From Flagellimonas aurea (GTDB taxonomy: Bacteria > Bacteroidota > Bacteroidia > Flavobacteriales > Flavobacteriaceae): DNA of 44,901 nt. The stretch spans positions 1 through 44,901 of the forward strand of contig NZ_JAFLNL010000018.1 in assembly GCF_017313785.1 (NCBI RefSeq). Reading direction: 5' to 3'. A model generated the notes under the pieces. It did not search any database. It had not been told where the DNA came from and saw only the letters and a program-made list of their open reading frames with translations. A program made the position numbers and the translations under genes. This document shows, piece after piece, positions 1-7,164 of the stretch; within the stretch, counting starts at the first letter, position 1; every line of letters starts with the position of its first letter.

Positions 1-161
1 TAATGCAGTAAGTGGAACTGTTGATTTAAGGTTAGAACTCTATCTGTTCCAACAATATTATTTCTATCGGCTAAGTAACGATTCCGTTTCCTTTCCGCTC
101 CAAAATTTTGTCTTCCGTTTGTGTTGCCCTCAAATATTGTTTAACTAAAAATTTCATTATC

Positions 162-569
162 ATGGAAACAAAAGCAAAGTCGAACGGAATCGCAAAAAGA
201 CAAAATGCAACCGTTAAAAAGGAAGTACAGGACAAGTTGACCAGTGAGGCCATTGGAAAAACAGTAGTACCTGAAAAGAAAGTAACGGCTAAAAAGCCCG
301 TTATCAACTTAGACGACCGCATCCAGAAGTTCGAGAAGCTCAGGGGATTGGCCACACAACGTGAACGGTTAACGGAAACCCTCAACGAACTGACCAAGTT
401 CAATTATAACCAGGACGGTTCAAGTTCCTTTTATATCAGGGACTCACGTAACCTGGAATTCAAGACCACCAACTCCAATCTGATAAAGTTGGTCACGACC
501 CACTTACAGTCCACCTTGGAACAACGTAAATCGGAAATCGAACAGCAGATTGTACAATTTGAACTTTAA
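162..569 (+). CDS. Small conserved ICE backbone protein, function unknown
   Basis: A protein of about 135 residues that I do not recognise by function. The first 40 residues are rich in Lys, Thr and Ala and look disordered. From about residue 48 the chain is charged and probably helical (DDRIQKFEKLRG, then RERLTETLNELTKF), followed by a short strand-like part with NYNQDGSSSFYIRD and a final amphipathic helix. The open frame extends upstream to 108, but that extension is Cys-rich and unlike the rest, so I start at the ATG at 162. It precedes a strong terminator and lies in the GC-richer backbone, in the same orientation as ssb and radC. It resembles small proteins that accompany flavobacterial conjugative elements; no motif points to an enzyme. 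Coding is likely, function open. Confidence 0.7.
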   Translation: METKAKSNGIAKRQNATVKKEVQDKLTSEAIGKTVVPEKKVTAKKPVINLDDRIQKFEKLRGLATQRERLTETLNELTKFNYNQDGSSSFYIRDSRNLEFKTTNSNLIKLVTTHLQSTLEQRKSEIEQQIVQFEL

Positions 570-592
570 TGCTTGAAATTCCTTCAAATGTG

Positions 593-626
593 AAAGCCTG
601 CTCCAAAAAGAGCAGGCTTTTCTTTT
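593..626 (+). terminator. Rho-independent terminator after the 162-569 gene
   Basis: An 11-bp perfect stem (AAAGCCTGCTC at 593-603 with GAGCAGGCTTT at 610-620) with a 6-nt loop is followed by a T-rich run. It lies 24 bases after the stop codon. Confidence 0.85.
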
Positions 627-691
627 TATTCATAAATTTTAGTGTGAAATCTCGGTTATACCTCTAAAAACTTTGCAATTATTGAATTATG

Positions 692-817
692 CGAATCAAG
701 GGTTGAAAACCAGTATTGATTTTCAATAGGTTGTAAAGGCATATTTTATCATTTTTCAATTATAAAAAATGCATAGAATTGATTTTCAATATTTATGGAA
801 ATTCAACCCTTGATTCG
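692..817. repeat. 126-bp AT-rich element bounded by 16-bp inverted repeats
   Basis: CGAATCAAGGGTTGAA at 692-707 is the exact reverse complement of 802-817. The enclosed 94 bases are AT-rich and carry two copies of the palindromic word ATTGATTTTCAAT (715-727 and 778-790). The stretch 627-888 has no other gene. It could be a small MITE-like insertion, a long hairpin, or a regulatory block. No target-site duplication was identified. Confidence 0.6.
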
Positions 818-888
818 AATGAATTATCTTCTTTTAAGCTAATTTCATACAATGCCCAATTACAATCACCCTGTTTTAGCTAAAACCT

Positions 889-1899
889 TTAGCCCTCTGA
901 GTTAAAACCGAAAAGCTTTATTTTATGTTTAATGCAATTGCTATTATTTCTTTGTCCTATATAGAGGTCTAGGGCATAGGCATTTATTTCATCGAAATGG
1001 TTTTGAAATCCTTCAATGAAGTTTTTAAATAACCCAGAGTCTTTGAAAAATTCATTGCAAATAATCGTAACGTTCCTCGTTGTATCTCCAAAGTCAATTT
1101 TTACACCATTTGCTTTTGCAACATTTACATAATGCTCAATTATATATTTTGCCCTTACCAAAGTATGAGGATGAGACTTTTCTCTTGTATAGAAATCTGT
1201 ATCTAAATTTTCTGGCTGAAACGGATATATTTTACCGTATAAAAAAAGTAACTGAGTAATAAGGATGCTTGAAATACCAAGATACATTAGGCGTTTATAA
1301 TTATTATCGGTCTGATAAGGCTCAGGTATTTGTTCCTGAAAAAACTGCTGAAAATAAACACTAACAAATTGACACCCATTCAAATCAGCATCATACTCAA
1401 ATACATGCTTTTCATAGGAATATGTATCGTCAGTCGAATGTTCATTCATTGAAAACACTTTATCCTTGTACTGAACCAAATGTGCAAATTCATGATAGAA
1501 TGTAAAAATCGTAGATGCTTGGAACATCAAAAATTCAAGACTATTTGGCGTAATATTTTGAAGGTTTTTAAAAGCGACCCAATCGGTTTTATCAAAAAAC
1601 TGTCCCTTTCTACCCAACTTTCCATATAAGGCCTCCATATAAGGTTTTGAAAACCTAATCCTATATGCACTCTTACCTTTCCCAGCTACTGCATTTATTC
1701 TATAAGTATCCCAAAAATAAAAATAGGCAGGCTCGACACCAAATATTGGACTGTACTCAATAATATTATCAACACACCAGTCAAAGTAACGCTGATAAAA
1801 TGATTCAATTACGTCGCCGGTGAAATCGTAAATTTCTTCTTCCGGTATCCCGAGCGATATTAAGTTTGCTTTATATTCTTGAAAATCAACTTTTTTCAT
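889..1899 (-). CDS. HEXXH zinc-metallopeptidase-like accessory protein
   Basis: A 336-residue protein with no signal peptide. The clear motif is YHEFAHL, with H136, E137 and H140, the classic HEXXH zinc site. About 28 residues later FEYDADLNGCQF (E168, D172) gives an acidic third ligand in the E-x-x-x-D arrangement typical of gluzincin-type and Lit/U49-like peptidases. The first 130 residues are aromatic-rich and unassigned. The C-terminal part is helical and contains a HPHTLVRAKYI motif. It stands alone on the minus strand, is AT-richer than its neighbours and sits among backbone genes, which suggests an accessory gene acquired by the element. A role in phage exclusion (as for Lit, which cleaves EF-Tu) is possible but not shown by the sequence. 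The metal site is convincing; the substrate is unknown. Confidence 0.6.
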   Translation of the reverse strand: MKKVDFQEYKANLISLGIPEEEIYDFTGDVIESFYQRYFDWCVDNIIEYSPIFGVEPAYFYFWDTYRINAVAGKGKSAYRIRFSKPYMEALYGKLGRKGQFFDKTDWVAFKNLQNITPNSLEFLMFQASTIFTFYHEFAHLVQYKDKVFSMNEHSTDDTYSYEKHVFEYDADLNGCQFVSVYFQQFFQEQIPEPYQTDNNYKRLMYLGISSILITQLLFLYGKIYPFQPENLDTDFYTREKSHPHTLVRAKYIIEHYVNVAKANGVKIDFGDTTRNVTIICNEFFKDSGLFKNFIEGFQNHFDEINAYALDLYIGQRNNSNCIKHKIKLFGFNSEG

Positions 1900-2712
1900 C
1901 TAAAGATTGATAATTCTCAAAGATAAAATTATCTCTCATTTATACTATCGATTTTAGCCTCATAATCATTTCTGGCCTTAAATGGGTAGGCATTATAAGA
2001 CCTCAAGTCCCTTATTCCGTTTGGTACATTTCCCTTTATTTCGTTGCACTGCATTCCGGAAAAAGAGCTGCACTAAAACAAGGTCTTGGACACGCCCCAA
2101 TCCCCCGTTGCTCCCGTTATGCTTCTCCCGTTCCGTACACTGGAACGAATCGTTCTACTTGCCACTACGCGGATTGGGGCAAGTGCGCTTTTATAATCGG
2201 AAGGTCACAGCTTCGGTTTTCTTCACAGGATTTTCGGCAAAGCCTACTTGGGCCTTTGCTCGATAATCCCTAAAACCTAGCTCTGCCCTGTACATTTTAA
2301 GGGGTTTATAACGGATAAAGCCTTTATCGTTTTTCGGGGCATCGAAAAACGGGCACAGTATAACCAATTCTAGATTAAACCCGATCGCTCATTTCGCTTA
2401 ACTACCGGTACGCTCAAATCACGAACGGCTTTAAAAGAATTGCTAATACTCTTATGGAACTTGTCAAGACCATAGCAGGTTTCATTGAAAAATAAGGTTT
2501 CCACTGCCTTGTTTTTAGCCCTTCGGTAAAAACTACGTTGCAGACCCTCCTGATTTGTTCCCCGAAAGTCTTGACAAAACCCACTTTATCCATTGGTGCC
2601 ATGCACGCAAGAAATCAAACAAACACCCCTTAAAATTCAATTGAAATGAAATCCAAAGGGGATTTATTAACCCCGTCTGCCGAAACAAGGCAGGCTTTTA
2701 AAACAATTTATT
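1900..2712. other. Long structured non-coding region upstream of ssb
   Basis: About 800 bases without a convincing gene, although the base composition is like the backbone genes. Open frames exist (1982-2266 plus, 2414-2602 minus), but their translations are rich in Arg, Phe, Ser and Pro with no regular coding pattern. Hairpins are seen: a perfect 9-bp stem CGTTTTTCG at 2328-2336 with 2343-2351, the adjoining GATAAAG/CTTTATC palindrome at 2314-2328, and a leader hairpin at 2675-2700. It may encode a structured RNA or hold replication or transfer sites. Confidence 0.45.
2675..2700 (+). promoter_or_regulatory. Leader hairpin with T run just before ssb
   Basis: GTCTGCC (2675-2681) pairs with GGCAGGC (2689-2695) around a 7-nt loop and is followed by TTTT, ending 13 bases before the ssb ATG. 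No gene ends nearby, so it looks like a leader attenuator or transcript-stabilising hairpin rather than a terminator of an upstream gene. Confidence 0.5.
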
Positions 2713-3048
2713 ATGAGTACTATCAAAAATCATGTACAGTTAATCGGGAACGTTGGGCAGGAACCAACCATTACGAACCTTGAAAGCGGAAAGAAAGTTG
2801 CCCGTTTCTCATTGGCGACCAATGAGAACTACAAAGACGGCAAGGGCGAGAAACAGAACGATACCAATTGGCATACCGTTGTCGCTTGGGGCAAGGTAGC
2901 CGACATTGTCGAAAAGTTTGTGGACAAAGGCAAGGAAATCGGTATCGTGGGCAAATTAAAGACCCGAATCTATACCATGGACGATGGCAACCAACGCTAT
3001 GTTACCGAAGTGGTAGCCGATGAAATCCTATTGATGGGCAACAAGTAA
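2713..3048 (+). CDS. ssb: Single-stranded DNA-binding protein
   Basis: A 111-residue OB-fold protein that binds single-stranded DNA during replication and conjugative transfer. Diagnostic features are the start MSTIKNHVQLIGNVGQEP, the ARFSLATNENYKD strand, the NDTNWHTVVAWGKVADIVEKFVDKG core around residues 55-80, and the final KTRIYTMDDGNQRYVTEVVADEI. The protein ends right after the OB fold and lacks the usual acidic DDIPF-type tail of chromosomal SSB. This is common in element-encoded copies and implies no recruitment of host partners through that tail. A hairpin leader precedes it and a terminator separates it from radC. An ICE-borne ssb would protect the transferred strand in the recipient. 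Confidence 0.95.
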   Translation: MSTIKNHVQLIGNVGQEPTITNLESGKKVARFSLATNENYKDGKGEKQNDTNWHTVVAWGKVADIVEKFVDKGKEIGIVGKLKTRIYTMDDGNQRYVTEVVADEILLMGNK

Positions 3049-3054
3049 AAAAGT

Positions 3055-3092
3055 AAAGAGGGTGTTCCCGTGGAAAGTAGCACCCTCTTTTT
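3055..3092 (+). terminator. Terminator between ssb and radC
   Basis: AAAGAGGGTG (3055-3064) pairs with CACCCTCTTT (3081-3090) and is followed by T residues. It starts 6 bases after the ssb stop and ends 27 bases before the radC ATG, so it may also act as a leader element for radC. Confidence 0.8.
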
Positions 3093-3118
3093 CATCATTC
3101 ACTATAAAAGTTAAAACA

Positions 3119-3568
3119 ATGAAGAACAAAGTTAACGAAATACAGATAAGTTACCGAGAGAAAATCGGGACATTGAAATCCGAACCTATCAAAAGTTCAG
3201 AGCATGCTGCCAAATTGCTTTTTGACACTTGGGACAAAAATACCATAGGGCTGCACGAAACCTTTAAAATCCTATTGTTGAACAACTCCAATAAGGTCAA
3301 AGGGATTTATCCTTTATCTACCGGGGGCATTACGGGTACATTGGTAGATATGCGCATCCTGTTTGCCATTGTGCTGAAGACCCTTTCCGTGGGGATTTTG
3401 CTTGCCCACAACCATCCGAGCTATAAGACCGAACCCAGTGAAGCGGACAAACAGCTGACCGATAAAATTAAACGGGCAGCACAGCTTTTCGACATTCGGG
3501 TACTTGACCATTTGATTATTACACCAAATGGAAGTTACTACAGCTTTGCGGACAATGGATTGGTATAA
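3119..3568 (+). CDS. radC: RadC-like JAB/MPN-domain protein
   Basis: About 149 residues, equal to the C-terminal JAB (MPN+) metalloprotease-like domain of RadC without the N-terminal helix-hairpin-helix. The key motif is LLAHNHPSYKTEPSEADKQL, which contains the H-x-H-P and later S-x-x-D metal site of the family; IRVLDHLIITPNGSYYSFAD is the typical RadC ending. The frame is open upstream to 3062, but that part overlaps the ssb terminator hairpin, so the ATG at 3119 is the likely start. Short RadC proteins are very common in Bacteroidota conjugative elements and plasmids. Their role is unproven, and a DNA-repair role for RadC itself has been questioned. It probably forms a set with ssb and the following small gene. 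Confidence 0.9.
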   Translation: MKNKVNEIQISYREKIGTLKSEPIKSSEHAAKLLFDTWDKNTIGLHETFKILLLNNSNKVKGIYPLSTGGITGTLVDMRILFAIVLKTLSVGILLAHNHPSYKTEPSEADKQLTDKIKRAAQLFDIRVLDHLIITPNGSYYSFADNGLV

Positions 3569-3584
3569 CTAAAATTGTAGAGCC

Positions 3585-3782
3585 ATGATACATCTCAATT
3601 ATAACAACCTCGATGACGAGACCCAGGAACGTTTGTTATCCATGTCCAAAAAGGACATTGAAAAGCGGTTTGGGGAACAACTAAGGAACTATGCCAAGAA
3701 GCACATTGTAAACTACCAGACCCTATTGGAAGAAGAAGCGATACTAAATCTATACAATTATAAGTATATTTTCAAAATATGA
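3585..3782 (+). CDS. Small helical protein downstream of radC
   Basis: A 65-residue protein starting MIHLNYNNLDDETQERLLSM, 16 bases after radC and ending just before a strong terminator, so it belongs to the radC transcript. It is charged and predicted helical (SKKDIEKRFGEQLRNYAKKH) with a tyrosine-rich end. I recognise no domain. Position, codon composition like the neighbours and the terminator placement support it as a real gene of the ICE backbone. Confidence 0.65.
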   Translation: MIHLNYNNLDDETQERLLSMSKKDIEKRFGEQLRNYAKKHIVNYQTLLEEEAILNLYNYKYIFKI

Positions 3783-3801
3783 ATACCAAATTGAACCAAA
3801 C

Positions 3802-3830
3802 AAGCCCATTTATTATGATGGGCTTTTTTT
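3802..3830 (+). terminator. Terminator ending the radC transcript
   Basis: AAGCCCAT (3802-3809) pairs with ATGGGCTT (3818-3825) around an 8-nt loop, followed by five more T residues. Confidence 0.9.
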
Positions 3831-4115
3831 ATGTCCAATCACCTGAAAATAGTATATTTACAAAGTTATATTTTAACATTTTTTGGTCATTAAATAATCC
3901 GTTTATCGGGTGATTTGACTTTCCTTAAATGACCATTCACCAATAAAAAATAAGGTGCTCAACTTGGGTTGGGCGTCTGAAAATTTTTGTCCCTGCGGGA
4001 CGAAAATCGAAGAGCAAGAGGGTAACACGCGCTGCGGTGTTACGGTTATTTATTTAGATGTAAAATATTGTAAATCAATAATTTGAAAATATTTAAGGAA
4101 TTGATTAACAAGGGC
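3831..4115. other. Candidate origin of transfer (oriT) region
   Basis: A 285-base gene-free stretch just upstream of the mobilization genes, where oriT lies in related elements. It contains two strong hairpins: ATTTTTGTCCC (3983-3993) with GGGACGAAAAT (3997-4007), one G-T pair, and GTAACAC (4022-4028) with GTGTTAC (4037-4043) around a GC-rich 8-nt loop. These resemble the inverted repeats beside relaxase nick sites. The nick site itself cannot be placed from sequence alone. The word GTGATTTGACTTTC at 3910-3923 recurs exactly upstream of the integrase. Confidence 0.5.
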
Positions 4116-4170
4116 TTTTACAGTAAATACGGCCAGACCGCCCATAAACAGGCGATTTTTTACAGTAAAA
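4116..4170 (+). promoter_or_regulatory. Pair of palindromic operator-like repeats before bfmA
   Basis: TTTTACAGTAAA occurs at 4116-4127 and again at 4158-4169, exactly 42 bases apart (four helical turns). The second copy extends to the perfect palindrome TTTTACAGTAAAA and touches the ATG at 4171. This suggests repression of the mobilization operon, possibly by its own first product. Confidence 0.5.
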
Positions 4171-4734
4171 ATGGGAGATACCTATCAAAAATACCGTTTT
4201 TCGGCCATCAGTATCAAAAAGGACGTGGCTTTGCGCTTTCGGGAATTTTCCCGTTTGGTGTCGGATTCACATACCTTGACCTTGGTGGCCGTGATGGATT
4301 TTTTTGAACGGAACGACCTTTCGCCCAATGATGACCTGGGCATCAATAACAACCGCACCAACAAACGTATCAATGCGGTCATAGCCATCCTGAAGAACAT
4401 CGAGAAATATCAGACCCTGCCTACCAAGACCATGATGGACTCCCTTTTCCATGAGATGACGGAAATGGAAAAAGAGGAAGAAACCTTTGATTTTGGAACC
4501 CCAAAATTATGGGATGCCAACGAAGAGCTTGAGTTCTATAAAACCGGCTATGGAAATCTACAGGAACAATTGACCAATGTTCAGGAAAAGATGGATTCCC
4601 TAATGGAAAAGGTCATTTATATAAAATCAGCTTTTGGTCCCGGGTATTTAAAACTGGATATGGACAGGGAATCATTTGATAAACTTAAAAACGAACTGCA
4701 ACATGTACATCACGATTACAGCACAGAAGATTGA
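4171..4734 (+). CDS. BfmA/BtgA-family mobilization accessory protein
   Basis: A 187-residue protein matching the BfmA/BtgA family, the DNA-binding partner of the relaxase in Bacteroides mobilizable and conjugative elements. The N-terminal block YQKYRFSAISIKKDVALRF, then SDSHTLTLVAVMDFFE, is the family signature and is probably a ribbon-helix-helix type region. From about residue 125 a coiled-coil-like helix follows (EELEFYKTGYGNLQEQ..NVQEKMDSL). The protein should bind near oriT and help assemble the relaxosome. The 3' end overlaps the relaxase start by 32 bases, so the two are translationally linked. The start at 4171 is preceded by a palindromic operator pair. A longer open frame from 4083 in another frame is a shadow. 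Confidence 0.88.
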   Translation: MGDTYQKYRFSAISIKKDVALRFREFSRLVSDSHTLTLVAVMDFFERNDLSPNDDLGINNNRTNKRINAVIAILKNIEKYQTLPTKTMMDSLFHEMTEMEKEEETFDFGTPKLWDANEELEFYKTGYGNLQEQLTNVQEKMDSLMEKVIYIKSAFGPGYLKLDMDRESFDKLKNELQHVHHDYSTED

Positions 4735-5731
4735 CGGTAACTACGCCCAAAGCTCTGCGGACTTTGTTTCCTATCTAGAAAAGGAGAACGAGGGCAAAAT
4801 TATGGAAGAACAGGAACATTTCTTTAACCAGTACGGGGATGAAATATCCGCGGAACAGGTTATCAACGAAATTGATGGGAACACGGCCAAGCTCAAAAAG
4901 AGCGAACCCAAGTTCTATTCCATTACGCTCAACCCAAGTGCCAGGGAACTGAGAGCTATACAGGATTCCCCCGAAGCCCTCAAACGCTACACAAGGGAAG
5001 CCATGAAGCAATATGCCAAAGCGTTTCACCGTGACATTGATGGCAGGTCCGTTAGTGTTAACGATATTAAATATTATGCCAAGGTTGAACGGCAGCGTAC
5101 CTTTAAGGGCACCGATAAGGAAATCCGAGAGAACCAACCCTATGCCACAAGGATATTGGAACTTAAACAACAGATACGTGGAATTGCATCAGGTGAAAAA
5201 TCTGGTAACATCAAACTATTGCACAAAGAAATACAGAGGCTGGAAAAAGAAGCCCCTCACCAATTGGGTGGCAAACGAATCATTCGGGGAATGGTCAAAC
5301 CGGGACACCAGAGCCATGTCCATATCATCGTCAGCCGCAAGGATGCCAGTAACCGATTCAGCCTATCCCCAGGGAGCAAGCACAAAGCTTCCGAAGTGGA
5401 GCTTCATGGTAAGACCGTTAAACGGGGGTTCGATAGGGACACTTTTTTTAAAAATTCTGAAAAGACCTTTGATGACTTGTTCAAATACAAGCGCAACTAT
5501 GTGGAGACTTATGCCGCCAGAAAAACTTTTTTGAAAGACCCGAAAAAGTATTTTTCTATGATTTCAGGGCTACCCACCAATGAAAGGGCATTTGCCTATA
5601 AACTGCTGTCCAAAACTGGTGTTCCCATCCCTAAAATTCCTGTGAATACCGTGCAGCTTACCTATAAGGCTATCAATAGAATTAAGAAGGGAATTGGAAA
5701 GGCCATTGAATCAGGTTCTATAGGAATATGA
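4703..5731 (+). CDS. Relaxase, MobB/DUF5712 type
   Basis: A 342-residue relaxase that would nick oriT and lead the strand into the recipient. It begins MYITITAQKIDGNY; the frame is open further upstream (from 4676) without a good start. Family features are PKFYSITLNPSARELR (about 70-86), the tyrosine-containing segment DIKYYAKVERQRTFKGTD (about 125-142) and RGMVKPGHQSHVHIIVSRKD (about 204-223). The HVHIIVSR histidines in the last segment form the metal-binding strand of relaxases. The C-terminal third is helical and basic. The catalytic Tyr cannot be assigned with certainty. It overlaps the coupling-protein gene by four bases (ATGA), forming a bfmA-relaxase-T4CP operon. This is the family often annotated DUF5712 in Bacteroidota elements. 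Confidence 0.85.
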   Translation: MYITITAQKIDGNYAQSSADFVSYLEKENEGKIMEEQEHFFNQYGDEISAEQVINEIDGNTAKLKKSEPKFYSITLNPSARELRAIQDSPEALKRYTREAMKQYAKAFHRDIDGRSVSVNDIKYYAKVERQRTFKGTDKEIRENQPYATRILELKQQIRGIASGEKSGNIKLLHKEIQRLEKEAPHQLGGKRIIRGMVKPGHQSHVHIIVSRKDASNRFSLSPGSKHKASEVELHGKTVKRGFDRDTFFKNSEKTFDDLFKYKRNYVETYAARKTFLKDPKKYFSMISGLPTNERAFAYKLLSKTGVPIPKIPVNTVQLTYKAINRIKKGIGKAIESGSIGI

Positions 5732-7164
5732 GTTGGGATTATCCACATATCGTTTTGTTTGTTATCGTTCCAGTGCTGTTTTTGAGTACAGTAATTTATG
5801 TTTTTGTATTCGGCGAGAGCGCGAACAAAAATGATAAAAAATACCGGGTACGTTTCAAAATAAGGAATGGCAGATTTAAAATCGATAACATACGACGTGG
5901 CGCATCCATAATCGGTTCAGCGGGAAGCGGCAAGACCGAAAGTGTAGTCTATAATTTTTTGCAGCATTTTGCCAAATACCATTTTAGTGGTGTCATCCAT
6001 GACTACAAGGATTTTGAACTTACCGAAATTGCCTATCCTCTTTTTAAGGACAGTGAAACCAAATTTTATACGATAGCCTTTGACCAGATCCATTACCGAG
6101 TGAATCCCATTGCCCCAAAGTACCTGCCCAATGAGGAAAGCGTCAACGAGGTTTCCAGAGTGCTCATGGAAAACCTCTTGGAACAGAACCTTTCGGAAAA
6201 CACTGGGAGCAACAAATTCTTTTCCGATGCCGTGGAAGGCCTATTGGCGGGACTAATATGGAAGATGAAGACTGCCTATCCCGATCTATGTACGCTACCC
6301 CATATCATTGCCCTCTACCAGACCATGAGCACCAAAAAACTGGTGGCTTTTCTTAAATCTGATTTTACCTCCTGGAACATGGCCAGTGCCTTTATAAACG
6401 GTATCGAATCCGAAAAGCAGACCGCCGGGGTAAAAAGTTCATTGTCCAATGCCTTTAAAAAGATAAGCTCACAAAAAATGTTCTATGTGTTGTCCAAGGA
6501 TGAAGTGCCTTTGGACATCAACAATCCCAAAAATCCTGTGGTCATTTCCTTGGTCAACCATCCGAAATACGATACGGTCTATTCGCCCGTCATTGCGCTA
6601 ATATTGCATACCATTATCAAACAGACGAGCATCCGCAACCGTAACCACTCGTTTCTATTGATGGAGGAAGCACCGACCATCAAACTGCCCAATATGCACC
6701 GCATTCCTGCAACGCTTAGAAGTTATGACATCTCTACCGTTTACGTGATGCAGGACAAGATTCAAAATGATTTATTGTATGGGGACAAGGCAAGCAAAGC
6801 CATACTAAGTAATCTTTCCTATCAATTTTTTGGCAAGGTGAATGACCCGGACACGGCCAAATACTATGAACGGTTTTTTGAGATTGTCAAGAAACCGACC
6901 ATGAGCGTCAGTAAAAGTTCAGGGCTCACTCTAGAGAGTAGAATTACCAAAGGGGAAAAGGAGGTTTCCAAGCGTAGAGCAGATATATTCTTCCGGCTAA
7001 GACAGGGTGAATTCATTGCCTTTGGGGATGGTATCGATAGAAAAGTCTACTTTAAACTTCAATTAATGCTTAAAGGACGTCCTCAACCAAAAATTACATC
7101 CAATAGTTGTAAGGTGCCATTAAATTTTGAAAAGATATATAGCGAAATCCTATCAGCTTTTTAA
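5728..7164 (+). CDS. VirD4/TraG-like type IV coupling protein (MobC/BfmC type)
   Basis: A 478-residue ATPase that links the relaxosome to the secretion channel. Residues 8-29 form one clear membrane helix (IVLFVIVPVLFLSTVIYVFVF). A second is absent, so the N-terminal domain is short. Walker A is GSAGSGKTES near residue 69; SGVIHDYKDFELTEIAYPLF follows. The hydrophobic Walker B-like strand is HSFLLMEEAPTIKLPNMHRI near 305-325, and TVYVMQDKIQNDLLYGDKAS is the conserved VirD4 sensor region. The start overlaps the relaxase stop (ATGA). The 3' end overlaps the convergent orphan gene by 12 bases, so no room remains for a dedicated terminator. The family is clear; the exact gene name differs between elements. 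Confidence 0.9.
   Translation: MSWDYPHIVLFVIVPVLFLSTVIYVFVFGESANKNDKKYRVRFKIRNGRFKIDNIRRGASIIGSAGSGKTESVVYNFLQHFAKYHFSGVIHDYKDFELTEIAYPLFKDSETKFYTIAFDQIHYRVNPIAPKYLPNEESVNEVSRVLMENLLEQNLSENTGSNKFFSDAVEGLLAGLIWKMKTAYPDLCTLPHIIALYQTMSTKKLVAFLKSDFTSWNMASAFINGIESEKQTAGVKSSLSNAFKKISSQKMFYVLSKDEVPLDINNPKNPVVISLVNHPKYDTVYSPVIALILHTIIKQTSIRNRNHSFLLMEEAPTIKLPNMHRIPATLRSYDISTVYVMQDKIQNDLLYGDKASKAILSNLSYQFFGKVNDPDTAKYYERFFEIVKKPTMSVSKSSGLTLESRITKGEKEVSKRRADIFFRLRQGEFIAFGDGIDRKVYFKLQLMLKGRPQPKITSNSCKVPLNFEKIYSEILSAF

Noticed and set aside
1982..2266. 94-codon open frame in the ssb upstream region
   Set aside because: Composition dominated by Arg, Phe, Ser, Pro and Trp with no family pattern; it lies in a hairpin-rich non-coding stretch.
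2414..2602. 62-codon minus-strand frame
   Set aside because: Short, no start context or recognisable pattern, same non-coding region.
4083..4307. 74-codon frame overlapping the bfmA start
   Set aside because: Runs out of frame through the well-recognised BfmA-type gene and its operator repeats.
4775..5170. 131-codon minus-strand frame inside the relaxase gene
   Set aside because: Antisense shadow of a clearly recognised relaxase; hydrophobic composition is a by-product of the opposite strand.
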